A stretch of 64,000 bases of DNA, taken from assembly GCF_024834075.1 (NCBI RefSeq), contig NZ_JANUXR010000003.1, forward strand, positions 1-64,000, in the 5' to 3' direction. The notes under the pieces were generated by a model. That model saw nothing but the letters and a program-made list of their open reading frames with translations, ran no database searches and was not told where the DNA came from. Shown one piece after another: positions 50,501 to 57,333 of this stretch. Position numbers and translations under genes: made by a program. This DNA comes from Corynebacterium sp. HS2168-gen11. Lineage in GTDB: Bacteria > Actinomycetota > Actinomycetes > Mycobacteriales > Mycobacteriaceae. The number at the start of each line of letters is the position of its first letter. The stretch's first letter is position 1.

Positions 50501-50653
50501 CATGGCACAACCGCCCTCTACCAGCGCCCAGTTGATCGCAACCTTGGCGCCACTGGTGCAGCCGCCCAAGAACGCGAAATCGCGATCCTTGTAAGCGAGC
50601 ACACCAGGCTTATCGACGCAGTCTTGGAACCAAATCCGGATTCAAGCAACTAA
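41576..50653 (+). CDS. fas: Type I fatty acid synthase, single multifunctional chain
   Basis: 3025 residues from GTG, with AAGGAG upstream. It carries out complete de novo fatty acid synthesis in the cytoplasm. Domain order, from visible motifs: acetyl-transferase (GHSQG, S134); enoyl reductase starting near 399 (GRRPILLPGMTP) with GGKAGGHHSWED near 552; MaoC-like dehydratase (VTGDHNPIHLSP, about 1190); malonyl/palmitoyl transferase (FPGQGIQSQN about 1304, GHSVGEYNA about 1405); acyl carrier domain with the pantetheine serine region GVSSRRNQLLLDLG near 1779; ketoreductase (VVTGASPD about 2074, YGESKAA about 2240); ketosynthase (ACATAAVSVEEAYDK about 2667, KHDTSTTANDPNE about 2815, TGHAKGG about 2856). 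The frame is intact throughout. acpS follows 102 bases later and a FasR-like gene beyond. Corynebacteria often have two such genes; which paralogue this is cannot be decided here. Confidence 0.97.
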   Translation: MTDHRVKSEHITTASRLVTKLGTDNHKFAFVFSGQGLDWLSTLRASVSFGASATVARLVQEAAALLAPIQDELARSRPHGFDPLTWVQQPELGIDTTHASISVPGIVLSQLATLELLEAQGLDLERATTALGHSQGVWGVYAWQDLTQAAEILAMAQIVGVAVARHGRLTGLIRQGEHMPMISIDGITREHLTQAIATACANIAPEQRPVIGLQNGRKSFVIVGRPADNAEVMALLESEAAADLAAVKAKRKGGAPFAPTIQPLAVEVGFHHPLLQPGVEQAVAWAAQAGLNTDVMRAGATATMLTAEDWPTKVRAAVDADVRWFFDIGPYGGVVKLTESLLAGYGAATFAVCDANGQAKLFDAGQAPNLPQPYSNFAPVLEQRNGTVSVSTAFTRLTGRRPILLPGMTPTTVDPEIVAAAANAGYWAELAGGGQVTPEILAANLAKLEDLLDPGVNVQFNSMFLDPRLWKLQIGGKRLIPKARANGAPIDGIVITAGAPRHDDAIALVKQLRAEGFPWVAFKPGAVRHIQKNLAVAREIPEIPVILHVEGGKAGGHHSWEDLDELLIATYDEIRQHQNVVLCVGGGIGTPEIAADYITGSWSQRYGLPKMPVDGVLVGTAAMATLEAKTSSSVKQLLVETQAIEGWCGASSAVGGLSSGKSQLGADIYEIENSFAKAGRLLDEVAADAEAIEARKAEIIAAINKTAKPYFGELEEMTYQQWLQRYLELSGPTQGQWIDAAWYQRFSQMLARTEARLIAQDHGEFSPRITCSQTQDPAVAVDALVKLYPHAATDLLHPSDRAWFIDTLRTPGKPANFVPRIDQDVRRWWRADTLWQSQDERYDADQVAIIPGIAAIAGITTVNEPIAELFGRFDAALTQRLLAEGQIATPLDLDPATRVLNAPGTYWAGKNQPSLITRIGEPASWQAIPHGYTHVATGAKLLTEDAEHARLSVPLTGAEISGTQVALNIRFTTPLDAAAGTAPQVTAADAEAAMQELTLTAAGGVLGEYTDAGVQWETSLSAVEIAEYQAVTTGVLPTSSAAAQVAADVLVGKAWPAIFAAVQAAHIPGQHSASVIEGMLNLVHLEHQLQLHTALPQVGETPLPLTVTARVEDVRDTELGRIIAIAVDIYSANTLLAQLHERMAIRGRKGSQPAPTAVLPETLVATPRSFRARATVTAPLSMKPFALVTGDHNPIHLSPTAAALAGLPKGVIVHGMWTSAIAQLVATAGYQDDTVTTAHATLHEFHARMLQPVLPGSEIEFIVERIGLDTRENCGEVREINAYVAGELVFTATATLQAPRTFYAFPGQGIQSQNMGMDARAKSPAARAIWDRADAHTRAKLGFSIIEIVQHNPTQVVVAGESFTHPKGVLFLTQFTQVAMACLGVAQIAEMKEAHVLQKRAYFAGHSVGEYNALAAYASILTLENVIEIVYQRGLTMHRLVERDEHGNSNYGLAALRPHKMGLTAASVFDYVQRISAESGEFLEIVNYNLRGMQYAVAGTYKGLQQLAADAESRGPGQRACIIIPGIDVPFHSTRLLGGVDAFREHLDSLLPHEIALDVLVDRYIPNLVARPFSLSQEFVHAMLEVVDAPILREVLNTWDTQIQQPQRLARTLLVELLAWQFASPVRWIETQDLLLTSREQSGLGVQRFIEVGVGSAPTLANMMGQTLSLPEYAQVTIDVENLERDRGRVFATDQIAPPARSTHPEPIEQPDPEAPTQPAAPVTPTIESVVSQPAAGQVVAPLEFGPAAATAMLIALWTKVRPEQMSSTDSIETLVEGVSSRRNQLLLDLGVEFGLGAIDGAADAELRDLYATLTRMAKGYTPFGPVLTDAIADALRRLTGPVGKRPTYITEYLQQTWSLGAGWVEHVTAALVLGAREGASIRGGELATLQPAHPSSIAQLHELLDTAVAAVARDHGVEIHKAGGNTEHMGVVDSQALADFAAQVTGKTGVLAQTAHHILAALGLSPEPVVADTSAEQEAQQLYDTVAAELGADWPRQVAPRFDARQAVLLDDRWASVREDLARVAAGERHADELDITGSGEAAAKLAEYFELPHLAAQARNLAPLAYSDDIAVVTGASPDSIAAAVVAKLLHEGATVIATTSSLSHTRLGFYKDLYARHARGQAALWVVPANLSSFADVDALAQWIGETQTSTVNGQTKVEKPALKPTLLFPFAAPRVSGSLQDAGPAAESQMRLLLWSVERLIAKLSTIGIHTHVGQRLHVVLPGSPNRGRFGGDGAYGESKAALDALVTRWNAETSWQAHTSLVHMLIGWVRGTGLMGGNDPLVTAVEAAGVTTYSTDQMAAFVLANVEPQVRRQAAQQPVIVDVTGGLAEATLDLAALARQVSHSTPQLAAETPTTLQALPTPYRPIVETTPNFHDAVTVGLDEMVVIVGSGELGPLGSARTRFEVEISGKLSAAGVTELAWSMGLIRWESDPTPGWYDTNDAFIAEADIYDHFHDIVLQRIGIRQFHDDFEMVNNLAPELTTIYLDHDISFPVDDQATATSFVTSEPQHTTAHFDADSQEWIVTRKAGSAIHVPRRMAMTRVVGGQIPEGFDPAVYGIPADMIDNLDRVAVWNIVATVDAFLSSGFSPAELLGALHPARVASTQGTGLGGMQAMRSLYIDGLLAQPRQHDILQEALPNVIAAHVMQSYIGGYGQMIHPVAACATAAVSVEEAYDKIKLGKADFVVAGGFDDLSIEGITGFGDMAATADTTAMRAKGIDDRYVSRANDRRRGGFVEAAGGGTVLVTRASFALEMGLPVHGVIGFAESFADGAHTSIPAPGLGALGAACGGTHSRLVTQLRSVGVTPDEIAIISKHDTSTTANDPNESQLHERIATAIGRSSGNPLYVISQKTLTGHAKGGAAAFQIIGLTQVLRTGVIPGNKSLDCVDPVLAQHPHLVWLRNSLDLSSLPPKAGLVTSLGFGHVSALVAIVHPAAFAEAVRVAYGQARVEQWRRQAIEREAAGYRHILEGMHGTTALYQRPVDRNLGATGAAAQEREIAILVSEHTRLIDAVLEPNPDSSN

Positions 50654-50669
50654 CTGCCTGACTGTTACG

Positions 50670-50715
50670 AAAAGGCTTTGCAACTGTGTGTACTCCACAC
50701 GCTGCAAAGCCTTTT
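50670..50715 (+). terminator. Terminator between fas and acpS
   Basis: AAAAGGCTTTGCA (50670-50682) pairs with TGCAAAGCCTTTT (50703-50715). The symmetric A and T tracts could let it act both ways. It implies acpS may have its own promoter or depend on readthrough. Confidence 0.82.
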
Positions 50716-50755
50716 GGCATAATAAGCGAAACCGCCTATTAAGGAGAATCCACGG

Positions 50756-51157
50756 ATGCAACCAGCACAGGTTATACCGGGCGTTGATATTGTGCATATA
50801 CCAAGTTTTGCTGCACAACTAGCAATCCCAGGATCGCGCTTCGAGCACGTCTTTAGCCCCCAAGAACTTCGCCATGCACAGGAGCATCCGCGCCGGGCTG
50901 AGCATTTGGCAGGGAAATGGGCGGCGAAAGAGGCATTTCTAAAAGCGTGGAGTTTATCGTTGCTGGGTGCTCCTCCTGTGCTTGCAGCCACAGAGGTGAA
51001 CTTCGCGGATATTGAAGTGCTGCCGGATCAGTGGCAGCGTCCGCATATTTATTTACGCGGCGCTATTGGCCAGTTGTGTCCGTGGGATGAAGCAAATGTG
51101 AGTATTAGCCATGATGGCGCGTACGCAATTGCAATGGTCACGGTGGTGAATAGTTAG
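50756..51157 (+). CDS. acpS: Holo-ACP synthase (4'-phosphopantetheinyl transferase)
   Basis: 133 residues. It attaches phosphopantetheine from CoA to the carrier domain of Fas. The magnesium and CoA motif GVDIVHIPSF lies at the N-terminus, and the second motif WAAKEAFLKAW in the middle. The C-terminal VSISHDGAYAIA strand is typical of AcpS. ATG 50756 has AAGGAG upstream (within TATTAAGGAGAATCC). Its place directly behind fas is the standard actinobacterial arrangement and supports the pairing with the type I synthase. Confidence 0.95.
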   Translation: MQPAQVIPGVDIVHIPSFAAQLAIPGSRFEHVFSPQELRHAQEHPRRAEHLAGKWAAKEAFLKAWSLSLLGAPPVLAATEVNFADIEVLPDQWQRPHIYLRGAIGQLCPWDEANVSISHDGAYAIAMVTVVNS

Positions 51158-51181
51158 TGCAGGTGCTGTATTCACTCGTGA

Positions 51182-51844
51182 TTAACTCGTGGCTACGGCG
51201 AAAAGGTAGGCAATGAGCATGCGTTTGATTTCTTCTACCGTGGCGTGGAATTCTGCGTCGCTAATATGCTCGTCGGTGACAGCATAATTCAGCAGTGACA
51301 CTAACGTGTGCACGAGTAGTCCTGCAATGCTTAAACGCGTTGATTCAGGGACACCTGGGGAAAGCGGACGTAGGACATGCGCCAAGATTTCTAAGACAGG
51401 TCGTTCGGTATCGGCGGCAGTCGCACGGGTGGCTGGAGTTGATTGCACGGCATGCCAGACGGCTCGGCGTGAGCGATCCGCGCGCCACATATCAGCGAAG
51501 TGCTCGATGAGTTCATCAAGAATATCGGGCCACTGTAGTGCTGGTACCTGCTGGGCAAAGGCCGTGAGTTCAGCAACGGTTGCTGCGGTATCTTCGCGAT
51601 CGAGTTCGCAAATCAGCACGTATTTATTCGCAAAGAATTGATACAGCGTACCAATTGGCACTTCGGCGCGTTTGGCCACTTCATCGAAGGTAAACGACTC
51701 AAAGCCAAGATCAACAAGTACATCTCGTGCAGCTTGGAGGATCCGACTATAGCGTTGTTTGGAGCGTTGCTGCGCAGGCCGACGCCGTGGCTGGAGAATC
51801 TCTCCCTCAGCCACGATCTTCGGAGTTTTTTCTGCGCTTGTCAC
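51182..51844 (-). CDS. fasR: TetR-family regulator, FasR-like
   Basis: 220 residues. The N-terminal helix-turn-helix runs from about residue 25 to 75 (RILQAARDVLVDLG, FDEVAKRAEVPIGTLYQFF). The C-terminal part is the helical ligand and dimer domain. In Corynebacterium glutamicum the TetR regulator of lipid synthesis, FasR, is encoded next to bcp and close to a type I fatty acid synthase gene; the same neighbourhood here supports the name. It is expected to repress or tune fas and acetyl-CoA carboxylase genes in response to acyl-CoA. bcp is encoded directly downstream in the opposite relation: its start is 474 bases to the right, on the same strand, and it ends one base before this gene begins. 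That places fasR as the second gene of a bcp-fasR unit. Confidence 0.8.
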   Translation of the reverse strand: MTSAEKTPKIVAEGEILQPRRRPAQQRSKQRYSRILQAARDVLVDLGFESFTFDEVAKRAEVPIGTLYQFFANKYVLICELDREDTAATVAELTAFAQQVPALQWPDILDELIEHFADMWRADRSRRAVWHAVQSTPATRATAADTERPVLEILAHVLRPLSPGVPESTRLSIAGLLVHTLVSLLNYAVTDEHISDAEFHATVEEIKRMLIAYLFAVATS

Positions 51845-52318
51845 TTAGCTATTTAAGGTTTTCAGAATGCGAGCAACATGGCCAGTGGCACGAACATTAT
51901 AGAACGCCTGCTCAATACGCCCATCAGCACCAACAAGGAAGGTGGAACGAATCACGCCTTGCACAATTTTGCCGTAATTCTTCTTCTCGCCAAATGCACC
52001 ATAGGCTTCCATGACTTCTTTGCTGGAATCCGAGAGCAATGGGAACGTTAAAGCGTGATCGTCGCGGAACTTTGCCAGTTTCTCAACAGTATCGGGTGAG
52101 ATCGCAACTACATCAATGCCGAGGTCGTTCAATGGCGCTAAAGAATCGCGGAAATCGCAGGCTTCTTTGGTGCAACCTGGCGTGTTTGCACGTGGATAGA
52201 AATATACAATTACGCGCTTACCAGCATAATCGTCTAACGATGTGATCTGGCCGTGATCGTTTTCTAAGCGAAATGGGGGAGCGACGTCGCCAATTTCAAG
52301 CCGTACCTGTTGTGTCAT
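51845..52318 (-). CDS. bcp: Thioredoxin-dependent peroxiredoxin, Bcp/PrxQ family
   Basis: 157 residues. It reduces hydrogen peroxide and organic peroxides in the cytoplasm using thioredoxin. The peroxidatic motif is PRANTPGCTKEACDF, with C49 as peroxidatic and C54 as resolving cysteine, five residues apart as in PrxQ. The N-terminus (GDVAPPFRLENDHG) and length fit the family. It is immediately followed, without a gap, by the FasR-like gene on the same strand, so the two are co-transcribed. Confidence 0.95.
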   Translation of the reverse strand: MTQQVRLEIGDVAPPFRLENDHGQITSLDDYAGKRVIVYFYPRANTPGCTKEACDFRDSLAPLNDLGIDVVAISPDTVEKLAKFRDDHALTFPLLSDSSKEVMEAYGAFGEKKNYGKIVQGVIRSTFLVGADGRIEQAFYNVRATGHVARILKTLNS

Positions 52319-52410
52319 AGTGCTTAGTTTACCTTGCTTTCGCCCATTTTCGGCTGGAACGTACTAAGGTAGGAAGTAAGATTCTTACACAAATTTCTAA
52401 GGAGTCCAAA

Positions 52411-52689
52411 GTGGCACGAAATCTTGATGATATTCAACGCGATATCGAACGCGCCCGTCGTCAGTTGGCATCTACTCTTGATGAGATTGCTGATCGCACC
52501 AAGCCACAGCATTTGGTAGAAGAAGCAAAAGCTGGTGTGGTTGAAAAATTCCAAGATCCTCAATTCCAAAAGATTGTTGCTGGCGTCTGCGTTGCTGTTG
52601 TGGCATTTGTAGCACTGGGTGTACGTTCAGCTGCAAAGAAGAAGAAGGACCTCAAGGAACTTCAGGCGTTGCTTGCCTCCCGAGCATAA
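52411..52689 (+). CDS. DUF3618 family small membrane protein
   Basis: 92 residues from GTG, with AAGGAG upstream. The N-terminal amphipathic part (DIQRDIERARRQLASTLDE) is the DUF3618 signature. A single membrane segment lies at about residues 53-71 (IVAGVCVAVVAFVALGV), followed by a lysine-rich cytoplasmic end. Function is not established; in other actinobacteria such genes often lie near bcp or acpS, as here. It is divergent from bcp. Confidence 0.85.
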   Translation: MARNLDDIQRDIERARRQLASTLDEIADRTKPQHLVEEAKAGVVEKFQDPQFQKIVAGVCVAVVAFVALGVRSAAKKKKDLKELQALLASRA

Positions 52690-52759
52690 GTAGCTACGCT
52701 GCGGATACAGCGTAGTGCTGATGTGATACTTGCTTTTTCGAAAGTACAAACGAGCATAG

Positions 52760-52796
52760 AACCCCGATATTCACAGTGTGGAGTAGCGGGGTTTTG
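52760..52796 (+). terminator. Terminator after the DUF3618 gene
   Basis: AACCCCG (52760-52766) pairs with CGGGGTT (52787-52793) and is followed by TTTT. Confidence 0.75.
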
Positions 52797-53457
52797 TGCG
52801 TTATGGATATGTCACGTTAGTGCGGTTGTGTTGTTCGAATAATAACCGTGTGCGCGTGTGGCACTAAGAGCACAAGATGAAATGGCAGATGCAAAGAGTC
52901 AGATTATTGCACAGGCCCGCATCGTTGCAAGTACAGGTGAGCTTGTGACTATCGCGAGGCTGACGTATGCGGTACACCGGAAGGCACGGTATCTTTGTGT
53001 GCATTTTCGTGCTGCTTGGTTTTTGAAGTAAGGGGACAGTAGTACGACGCCTGAATTGTGGCTGTGATGATGATTTGGTGCAGTTGGAAGTGCATATTCA
53101 GGACTCTATGGCGTTGTGACGGATGAAGTGAATTGATGTTGCATAGAAAAAGATCGGTGCCTAGTACACATGAGACGTACTGATACCGATGGCGACGAAG
53201 CCACTGGTGCTTTTGAATATGCTGAGTGTTACTGGAGTGCCGTATCTTCCATTGACGAAATAAAAAGTGGATCGCAATTGGCTGCGGGATATAGCCGAGA
53301 ACATGGATCATCTACCTGCAACTCGACATCGAGGAGCAGAGAAGCGCAGGAGTGACGGTAGGTTTCGACTGCGCTTGCAACATATTTGGCGTATACCAAA
53401 TCAAAGAGCTACATACTTCACAGAACAGAAAACATCGGACCTGTGAAATTGAAGTAA
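52797..53457. other. Intergenic stretch with one doubtful 57-codon frame
   Basis: About 660 bases. A frame from GTG 52858 to TAA 53031 has somewhat protein-like content (MADAKSQIIAQARIVAS) but no ribosome binding site. Other frames are not convincing. This could be a decayed gene. No repeat or RNA gene is seen. Confidence 0.35.
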
Positions 53458-54159
53458 CTATTTTTCGCAGGCAACGCCATCACCGTCACGGTCCAAGCCA
53501 GGCCGATAGCCTGGGTCACCGATATACAGTGGTGCAGCACCAACAGCCTTCGCAATCTTGCAATTAGCGTAATAAGTCTGCTCCACTGGTGCTGGGATAG
53601 GAACTTCTGGCGCAGGCGCAGGCGCTGGCGCAGGTGCTGGAGCAGGTGGGGGTACGGCTGCTGGCACGACTGGCGGTGCTACTGGTGGGTCCACAGGTGG
53701 AGGCGGTGTTACTTGTTGTTCCACGATAGTTGGTGGAGCAGGAGGCTTTTGTAGAGGAGATTCCGGCGTAGGCGCTGATGAATCTACATGAGTTGGTGAA
53801 GTTTGCGGTGATGGTTCAGTGCTGCTAACACGTGTGGTACTGCTAACACGGCTGGTACTGCTAACACGGCTGGTGCTGCTAGCACGGCTGGTGCTGCTGG
53901 CACGTGTGGTGCTGATGACACGACTGGTGCTGTTGGCCGAAGTTTTCGATATTAGCGTATTCGTAGTGGTTCTTGATGGCTTAGAATCAGCAGAGATAGC
54001 TACAGATGTTGATGGAAGCGCGCTTGTCTCAGCCGTAGCGTCTGAATATTCAAGATCTCCACAGGCTGTGAGGGTGAGGATACAGAAAAGACTACCGGCG
54101 AGAATGCGAATCGGAGTGCGTCGTAAAGCAGTAGGGGGCTGGTGCAGGGTTGCGAGCAT
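53458..54159 (-). CDS. Lipoprotein with Ser/Thr/Pro-rich stalk and Excalibur domain
   Basis: 233 residues. The lipobox LTLTAC gives a membrane-attached lipoprotein. Residues about 60-115 are an STSRVS-type repeat region, then a long proline-rich stalk (about 115-195, many PAP and PPP). The C-terminal 40 residues are an Excalibur calcium-binding domain: NCKIAKAVGAAPL, then GDPGYRPGLDRDGDGVACE with the DxDxDGxxCE-like loop. AAGGAT precedes the ATG at 54159. It probably displays a small calcium-binding module outside the cell, for which the ligand or function is unknown. Confidence 0.85.
   Translation of the reverse strand: MLATLHQPPTALRRTPIRILAGSLFCILTLTACGDLEYSDATAETSALPSTSVAISADSKPSRTTTNTLISKTSANSTSRVISTTRASSTSRASSTSRVSSTSRVSSTTRVSSTEPSPQTSPTHVDSSAPTPESPLQKPPAPPTIVEQQVTPPPPVDPPVAPPVVPAAVPPPAPAPAPAPAPAPEVPIPAPVEQTYYANCKIAKAVGAAPLYIGDPGYRPGLDRDGDGVACEK
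53818..53930 (-). repeat. 18-bp coding tandem repeat in the Excalibur lipoprotein
   Basis: Units of the type GTACTGCTAACACGGCTG recur about five to six times on the plus strand, encoding S-R-V-S-S-T on the minus strand. The period is a multiple of three, so stalk length can vary in frame. Confidence 0.8.
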
Positions 54160-54455
54160 ACGAATCGATCATCCTTAACACATAAGCTGCGCAGATGCTC
54201 TTGCACCAAGTGGCGATGATATGGCACTAAGGTGCAGAGCCTGAGCCAAATGATAGGGGAATGCAGAAAAGCCAGGTTCAAACTCTGGTTGTATTGTAAC
54301 GTAACGGTGTAAAAAACTGCATTCCTCGGGAAGGCAGTGCAAGCGGTGTACAACCAGCAGGTGTGACGTATAAAACCCGATGTCACGGGCATGCAACATC
54401 GGGAGAATCGGTAGAGCAAAGTGTATATCGCTGGAATGGCACACAGCTTTTGCGA

Positions 54456-55025
54456 TTAAGCTAACTGCGCGCCGGTTTTCACCATTTCCTGCAAAGCGGC
54501 GTTGCCAGTTTCTTCGGTGACAGGTGCCACTAAATCGGTGAGTACCTTTACCTCAAAACCGTTTGCTAAGCCGTCGAGTACGGTTGCGCGTACGCAGTAG
54601 TCGGTTGCGATGCCAACAACGTCAAGGATGGTAATTTCCCGCTCGCTGAGCCACTGGTGCAACTTAGTTGTGGAATCAGAGGCCGCAAGTCCTTCAAATC
54701 CTGAGTAGGCGGCTTCGTGCGCGCCTTTGAGGAAGATCTCGTCGAACTGATCTTCAAGCGGCTGCAGCGCCGGATGGAACTCTGCGCCTTGCGTTTCTGC
54801 TGCGCAGTGCACTGGCCAGGAGTCTACGAAATCAGGTTCTGCTGAAAAATGGGAGCCTGGATCGATATGCCAGTCTTTGGTTGCTACGATCGCGGCGTAT
54901 CGGTGTGTGTTTGCCACGATGTATTGAGCGATTGCTTCGGCAACAATTCCGCCGCGTTCTGTGGCAAGGGAACCGCCTGGACAAAAATCTTGTTGAACAT
55001 CAACAACTACTAATGCTCGCTTCAT
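54456..55025 (-). CDS. pncA: Nicotinamidase/pyrazinamidase, isochorismatase family
   Basis: 189 residues from ATG 55025. It hydrolyses nicotinamide to nicotinate, the first step of salvage feeding PncB. Catalytic triad candidates are D9 (VVVDVQQDF), K100 (FLKGAHEAAY) and C144 (ATDYCVRAT). Metal ligands fit D51, H53 and H59 (KDWHIDPGSH). The upstream in-frame extension of eight codons is not family-like. It is monocistronic, to the left of the tRNA-Lys island. Confidence 0.95.
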   Translation of the reverse strand: MKRALVVVDVQQDFCPGGSLATERGGIVAEAIAQYIVANTHRYAAIVATKDWHIDPGSHFSAEPDFVDSWPVHCAAETQGAEFHPALQPLEDQFDEIFLKGAHEAAYSGFEGLAASDSTTKLHQWLSEREITILDVVGIATDYCVRATVLDGLANGFEVKVLTDLVAPVTEETGNAALQEMVKTGAQLA

Positions 55026-55134
55026 GCACGTTAGTGTAGCGTGAAACACAGTAGAAATAAATGCATGGTGTCAGAATTGCCCCTTGTGTGTGGTCTTTCT
55101 GAAAGTTTCAGCGGAGACAAAGCGATATGCATAT

Positions 55135-55163
55135 AAAAAACCTCCTCGCACGAAGCAAGGAGG
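55135..55163 (-). terminator. Terminator of the first tRNA-Lys
   Basis: A CCTCC/GGAGG hairpin with a T-run on the minus strand directly behind the tRNA. It is a slightly diverged copy of the hairpin at 58035-58063. Confidence 0.75.
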
Positions 55164-55170
55164 TAAACTG

Positions 55171-55243
<73 letters not shown>

Positions 55244-55486
55244 GTATATGTGTATCAAAGGCTTGGCCTTCATACGCACGCGCTTGATACTAGCAAGATC
55301 CGTTGCTAAAAGAAAATTCGCAGCTCGTGAGAGCCATTTATGGCTCTGCTCATTGCTTTTCGACGCGGACCCGTTCCTCGGCATCTCGCTGATGCTTCGC
55401 TTTCGTGTGTATTGCACGGGTGTCGTGCCGTGCGTTTCAGTAGGTAGCTTGAAGAATCGAGAGTAAGCGATATCGACACGGTGTGA

Positions 55487-55521
55487 GGGTTAAGGGACAA
55501 AAAGTGTGTCCCTTAACCCTT
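55487..55521. repeat. 14-bp perfect inverted repeat in the tRNA-Lys island
   Basis: AGGGTTAAGGGACA (55487-55500) pairs exactly with TGTCCCTTAACCCT (55508-55521) around a seven-base loop. One half, with flanking bases, recurs at 10086-10109 beside tRNA-Ala with one mismatch over about 23 bases. Confidence 0.75.
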
Positions 55522-55763
55522 ATTCCCTGATAAAAGCGCTCCTGCACGCTGGTTGTCGGAGCGCTTTGATTGCTGGTTTATATCAAGCTTTGGATCGTAG
55601 GCAACGCTTCGATCTTTGTGATTGCGCCTTTCGATATATGCAAATAAACATCGATAGAATTGCCAAATCTAATTTTATAATGTGTCATAATTCAATTACC
55701 GATGTGGTGCATATCTCATCCTGGATAGGAATTTCTTCAATCTATGAGATAGGGAGAGTTTCG

Positions 55764-55907
55764 ATGCATCGTTATATCGATGAAGAATCCAAGGACGCGT
55801 TTGAAGTGGAGGATTCTAACACGGTTATGAGTCCGCGCCAGGATGTCGGTCATGAAGAGATATGGCGAAGGCTGGGAGTGAAGCTTATATGCCTCACCCC
55901 CAGTTAA
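55764..55907 (+). CDS. Small hypothetical protein (47 aa) in the tRNA-Lys island
   Basis: The frame from ATG 55764 has GGGAGAG a few bases upstream. The product is charged at first (MHRYIDEESKDAFEVED) and ends GVKLICLTPS. A longer frame opens at 55506, but its upstream part lacks protein-like character. It lies 15 bases ahead of the frameshifted gene at 55923 and then the MFS transporter, so it could be the first member of a small operon. No family is recognised. Confidence 0.4.
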   Translation: MHRYIDEESKDAFEVEDSNTVMSPRQDVGHEEIWRRLGVKLICLTPS

Positions 55908-55922
55908 TTTTTGGAGGATTGA

Positions 55923-56104
55923 ATGGAATTAGAACTGGCGGAAGCGCTTGGCATAGCTGTAGATAGGGAGCTTCGGTTTTGCCAGAGGAAGTGGCGGAAG
56001 TGCTTGATATGGATCTAACTCGAGTTCTTCAGTTTTGGCAGCGATGCTACCAAGCAGGAGTCATATTTAATTCGATTGATCCCTTCGATGACTGGAGTTT
56101 CTAA
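55923..56104 (+). pseudogene. Small helix-rich protein gene, frameshifted in a T-tract
   Basis: ATG 55923 is preceded by a strong TTGGAGG. The frame gives MELELAEALGIAVDRELRF and then runs into nonsense. One base over, the frame continues LPEEVAEVLDMDLTRVLQFW and ends DPFDDWSF at 56102-56104. Adding one T to the TTTT run at 55977-55980 restores a single 60-residue protein. Its end overlaps the MFS start codon (TAATG), so the original gene was coupled to the transporter. The helical pattern ending in AGVIF resembles small winged-helix or peptide-recognition-type domains, but that is speculative. Confidence 0.5.
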
Positions 56105-57333
56105 TGCGTACAGCTCTTACGACAAGGAAGTCTTTGTTTTTGCTCTCAGCTGCAGCAATTTCAGGATTAGGAGATGGCTTAGTTCCTACAGCGTTTGCTA
56201 TCCAATCTCATAGGCTAGATGATTCGGGTAGGGGACTAACGATTGTCCTCATTGCCTTATGGATTGGACGATTCGCTTCGTCATTGCTGGTACGGAGGCT
56301 TCCTCCGCCGACTTTCCCTGTGAGATGGATGCTTTGGGCTGATGGAATCCGGTTGCTCGCACAACTTTTGCTGCTTGCATGGGCACACATATCCGGACTC
56401 GGATACACAATTGTGGCATTGGCGATTTCAGCGTTGTTTTATGGGATAGCCACGTCTTTCTTTGCGCCTGGAAGATTCGGCTTGATAAGCACAATTTTCA
56501 CAGCAGATGAGCGACAAAAAGTGAACGGGGCCTTATCTATTATCGGGGATATCTTTTTTGTTGTTGGCCCCGTCGTGGGCACTTGGCTGATGCTATGGTT
56601 CGGATTTGATGTGGTATTGCTTTTGGATGCTGCGACCTTTGTGGTGGGAATGATATTACTCTCGCGATTTTATGGTGCATCGACTTCTGAGAAAGAGGAT
56701 TCCTTTTCAGAGGCTTCAGATGCGGTCACTCATTCTCGGGAAGTGCGTGGGGATACATTACCTTATTGGGTTACTGCCGGATTGGCTACTTGGTTTGCAG
56801 TATCGTTGACCATTGGATATTTGGGCTCCGCTGCGCCTACATTCATTATGAATCGCTTTGACGAGTCTTCTTGGGGATGGGTTGCCATGGGTATGGCTGT
56901 CGGTTCCTTAATTGGTTCATCTGTATCGATGACGTCTTGGCTTAATCTAGTTTCCTGGAGGGGTAAACAAGGACTTGCTTGTTTAACGGTGATGGGGCAA
57001 GTTCTGGCGTTGGTTCTGGCGCCTCATTTGGCCTTAGTCATCGCCTTATCTTTTTTGGGATCTGCAGTAACTACACTTGCGGGGATTGCGTGGGACATTT
57101 TAGGCCAAGCTTTCTCCAACCCTGGTGCAGTTCATTCTTTCGCTACTCGTGATCAGTTGGTGAACACGACGGCGATTCCTTTAGGGATGCTTCTTGTTGC
57201 TTTTACGGCTGGAAATCCCATGCTTGGGGTAACTACGGTATTGATCGCATTAGGGGCTAGCATAGTGCTATGTGTAATTCCTGGCCTTTGGAAAGGAATT
57301 GAAAAGAGTGAAGTAAGGGAAAGGGTTGCTTAA
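56104..57333 (+). CDS. Major facilitator superfamily transporter
   Basis: 409 residues, about twelve membrane helices, no soluble domains except a polar loop near residues 200-220. Features include GLGDGLVPTAF in helix one, FFAPGRFGLISTIF (an MFS-3-like motif), and DQLVNTTAIPLG late in the protein. These point to the drug-efflux or macrolide-efflux-like branch, but the substrate is unknown. Codon use (more CCT, GGA, TCT) differs from the CCA/GCA-rich core genes, in line with horizontal acquisition. It lies between two identical tRNA-Lys genes and is coupled by TAATG to the small upstream gene. Confidence 0.85.
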   Translation: MRTALTTRKSLFLLSAAAISGLGDGLVPTAFAIQSHRLDDSGRGLTIVLIALWIGRFASSLLVRRLPPPTFPVRWMLWADGIRLLAQLLLLAWAHISGLGYTIVALAISALFYGIATSFFAPGRFGLISTIFTADERQKVNGALSIIGDIFFVVGPVVGTWLMLWFGFDVVLLLDAATFVVGMILLSRFYGASTSEKEDSFSEASDAVTHSREVRGDTLPYWVTAGLATWFAVSLTIGYLGSAAPTFIMNRFDESSWGWVAMGMAVGSLIGSSVSMTSWLNLVSWRGKQGLACLTVMGQVLALVLAPHLALVIALSFLGSAVTTLAGIAWDILGQAFSNPGAVHSFATRDQLVNTTAIPLGMLLVAFTAGNPMLGVTTVLIALGASIVLCVIPGLWKGIEKSEVRERVA

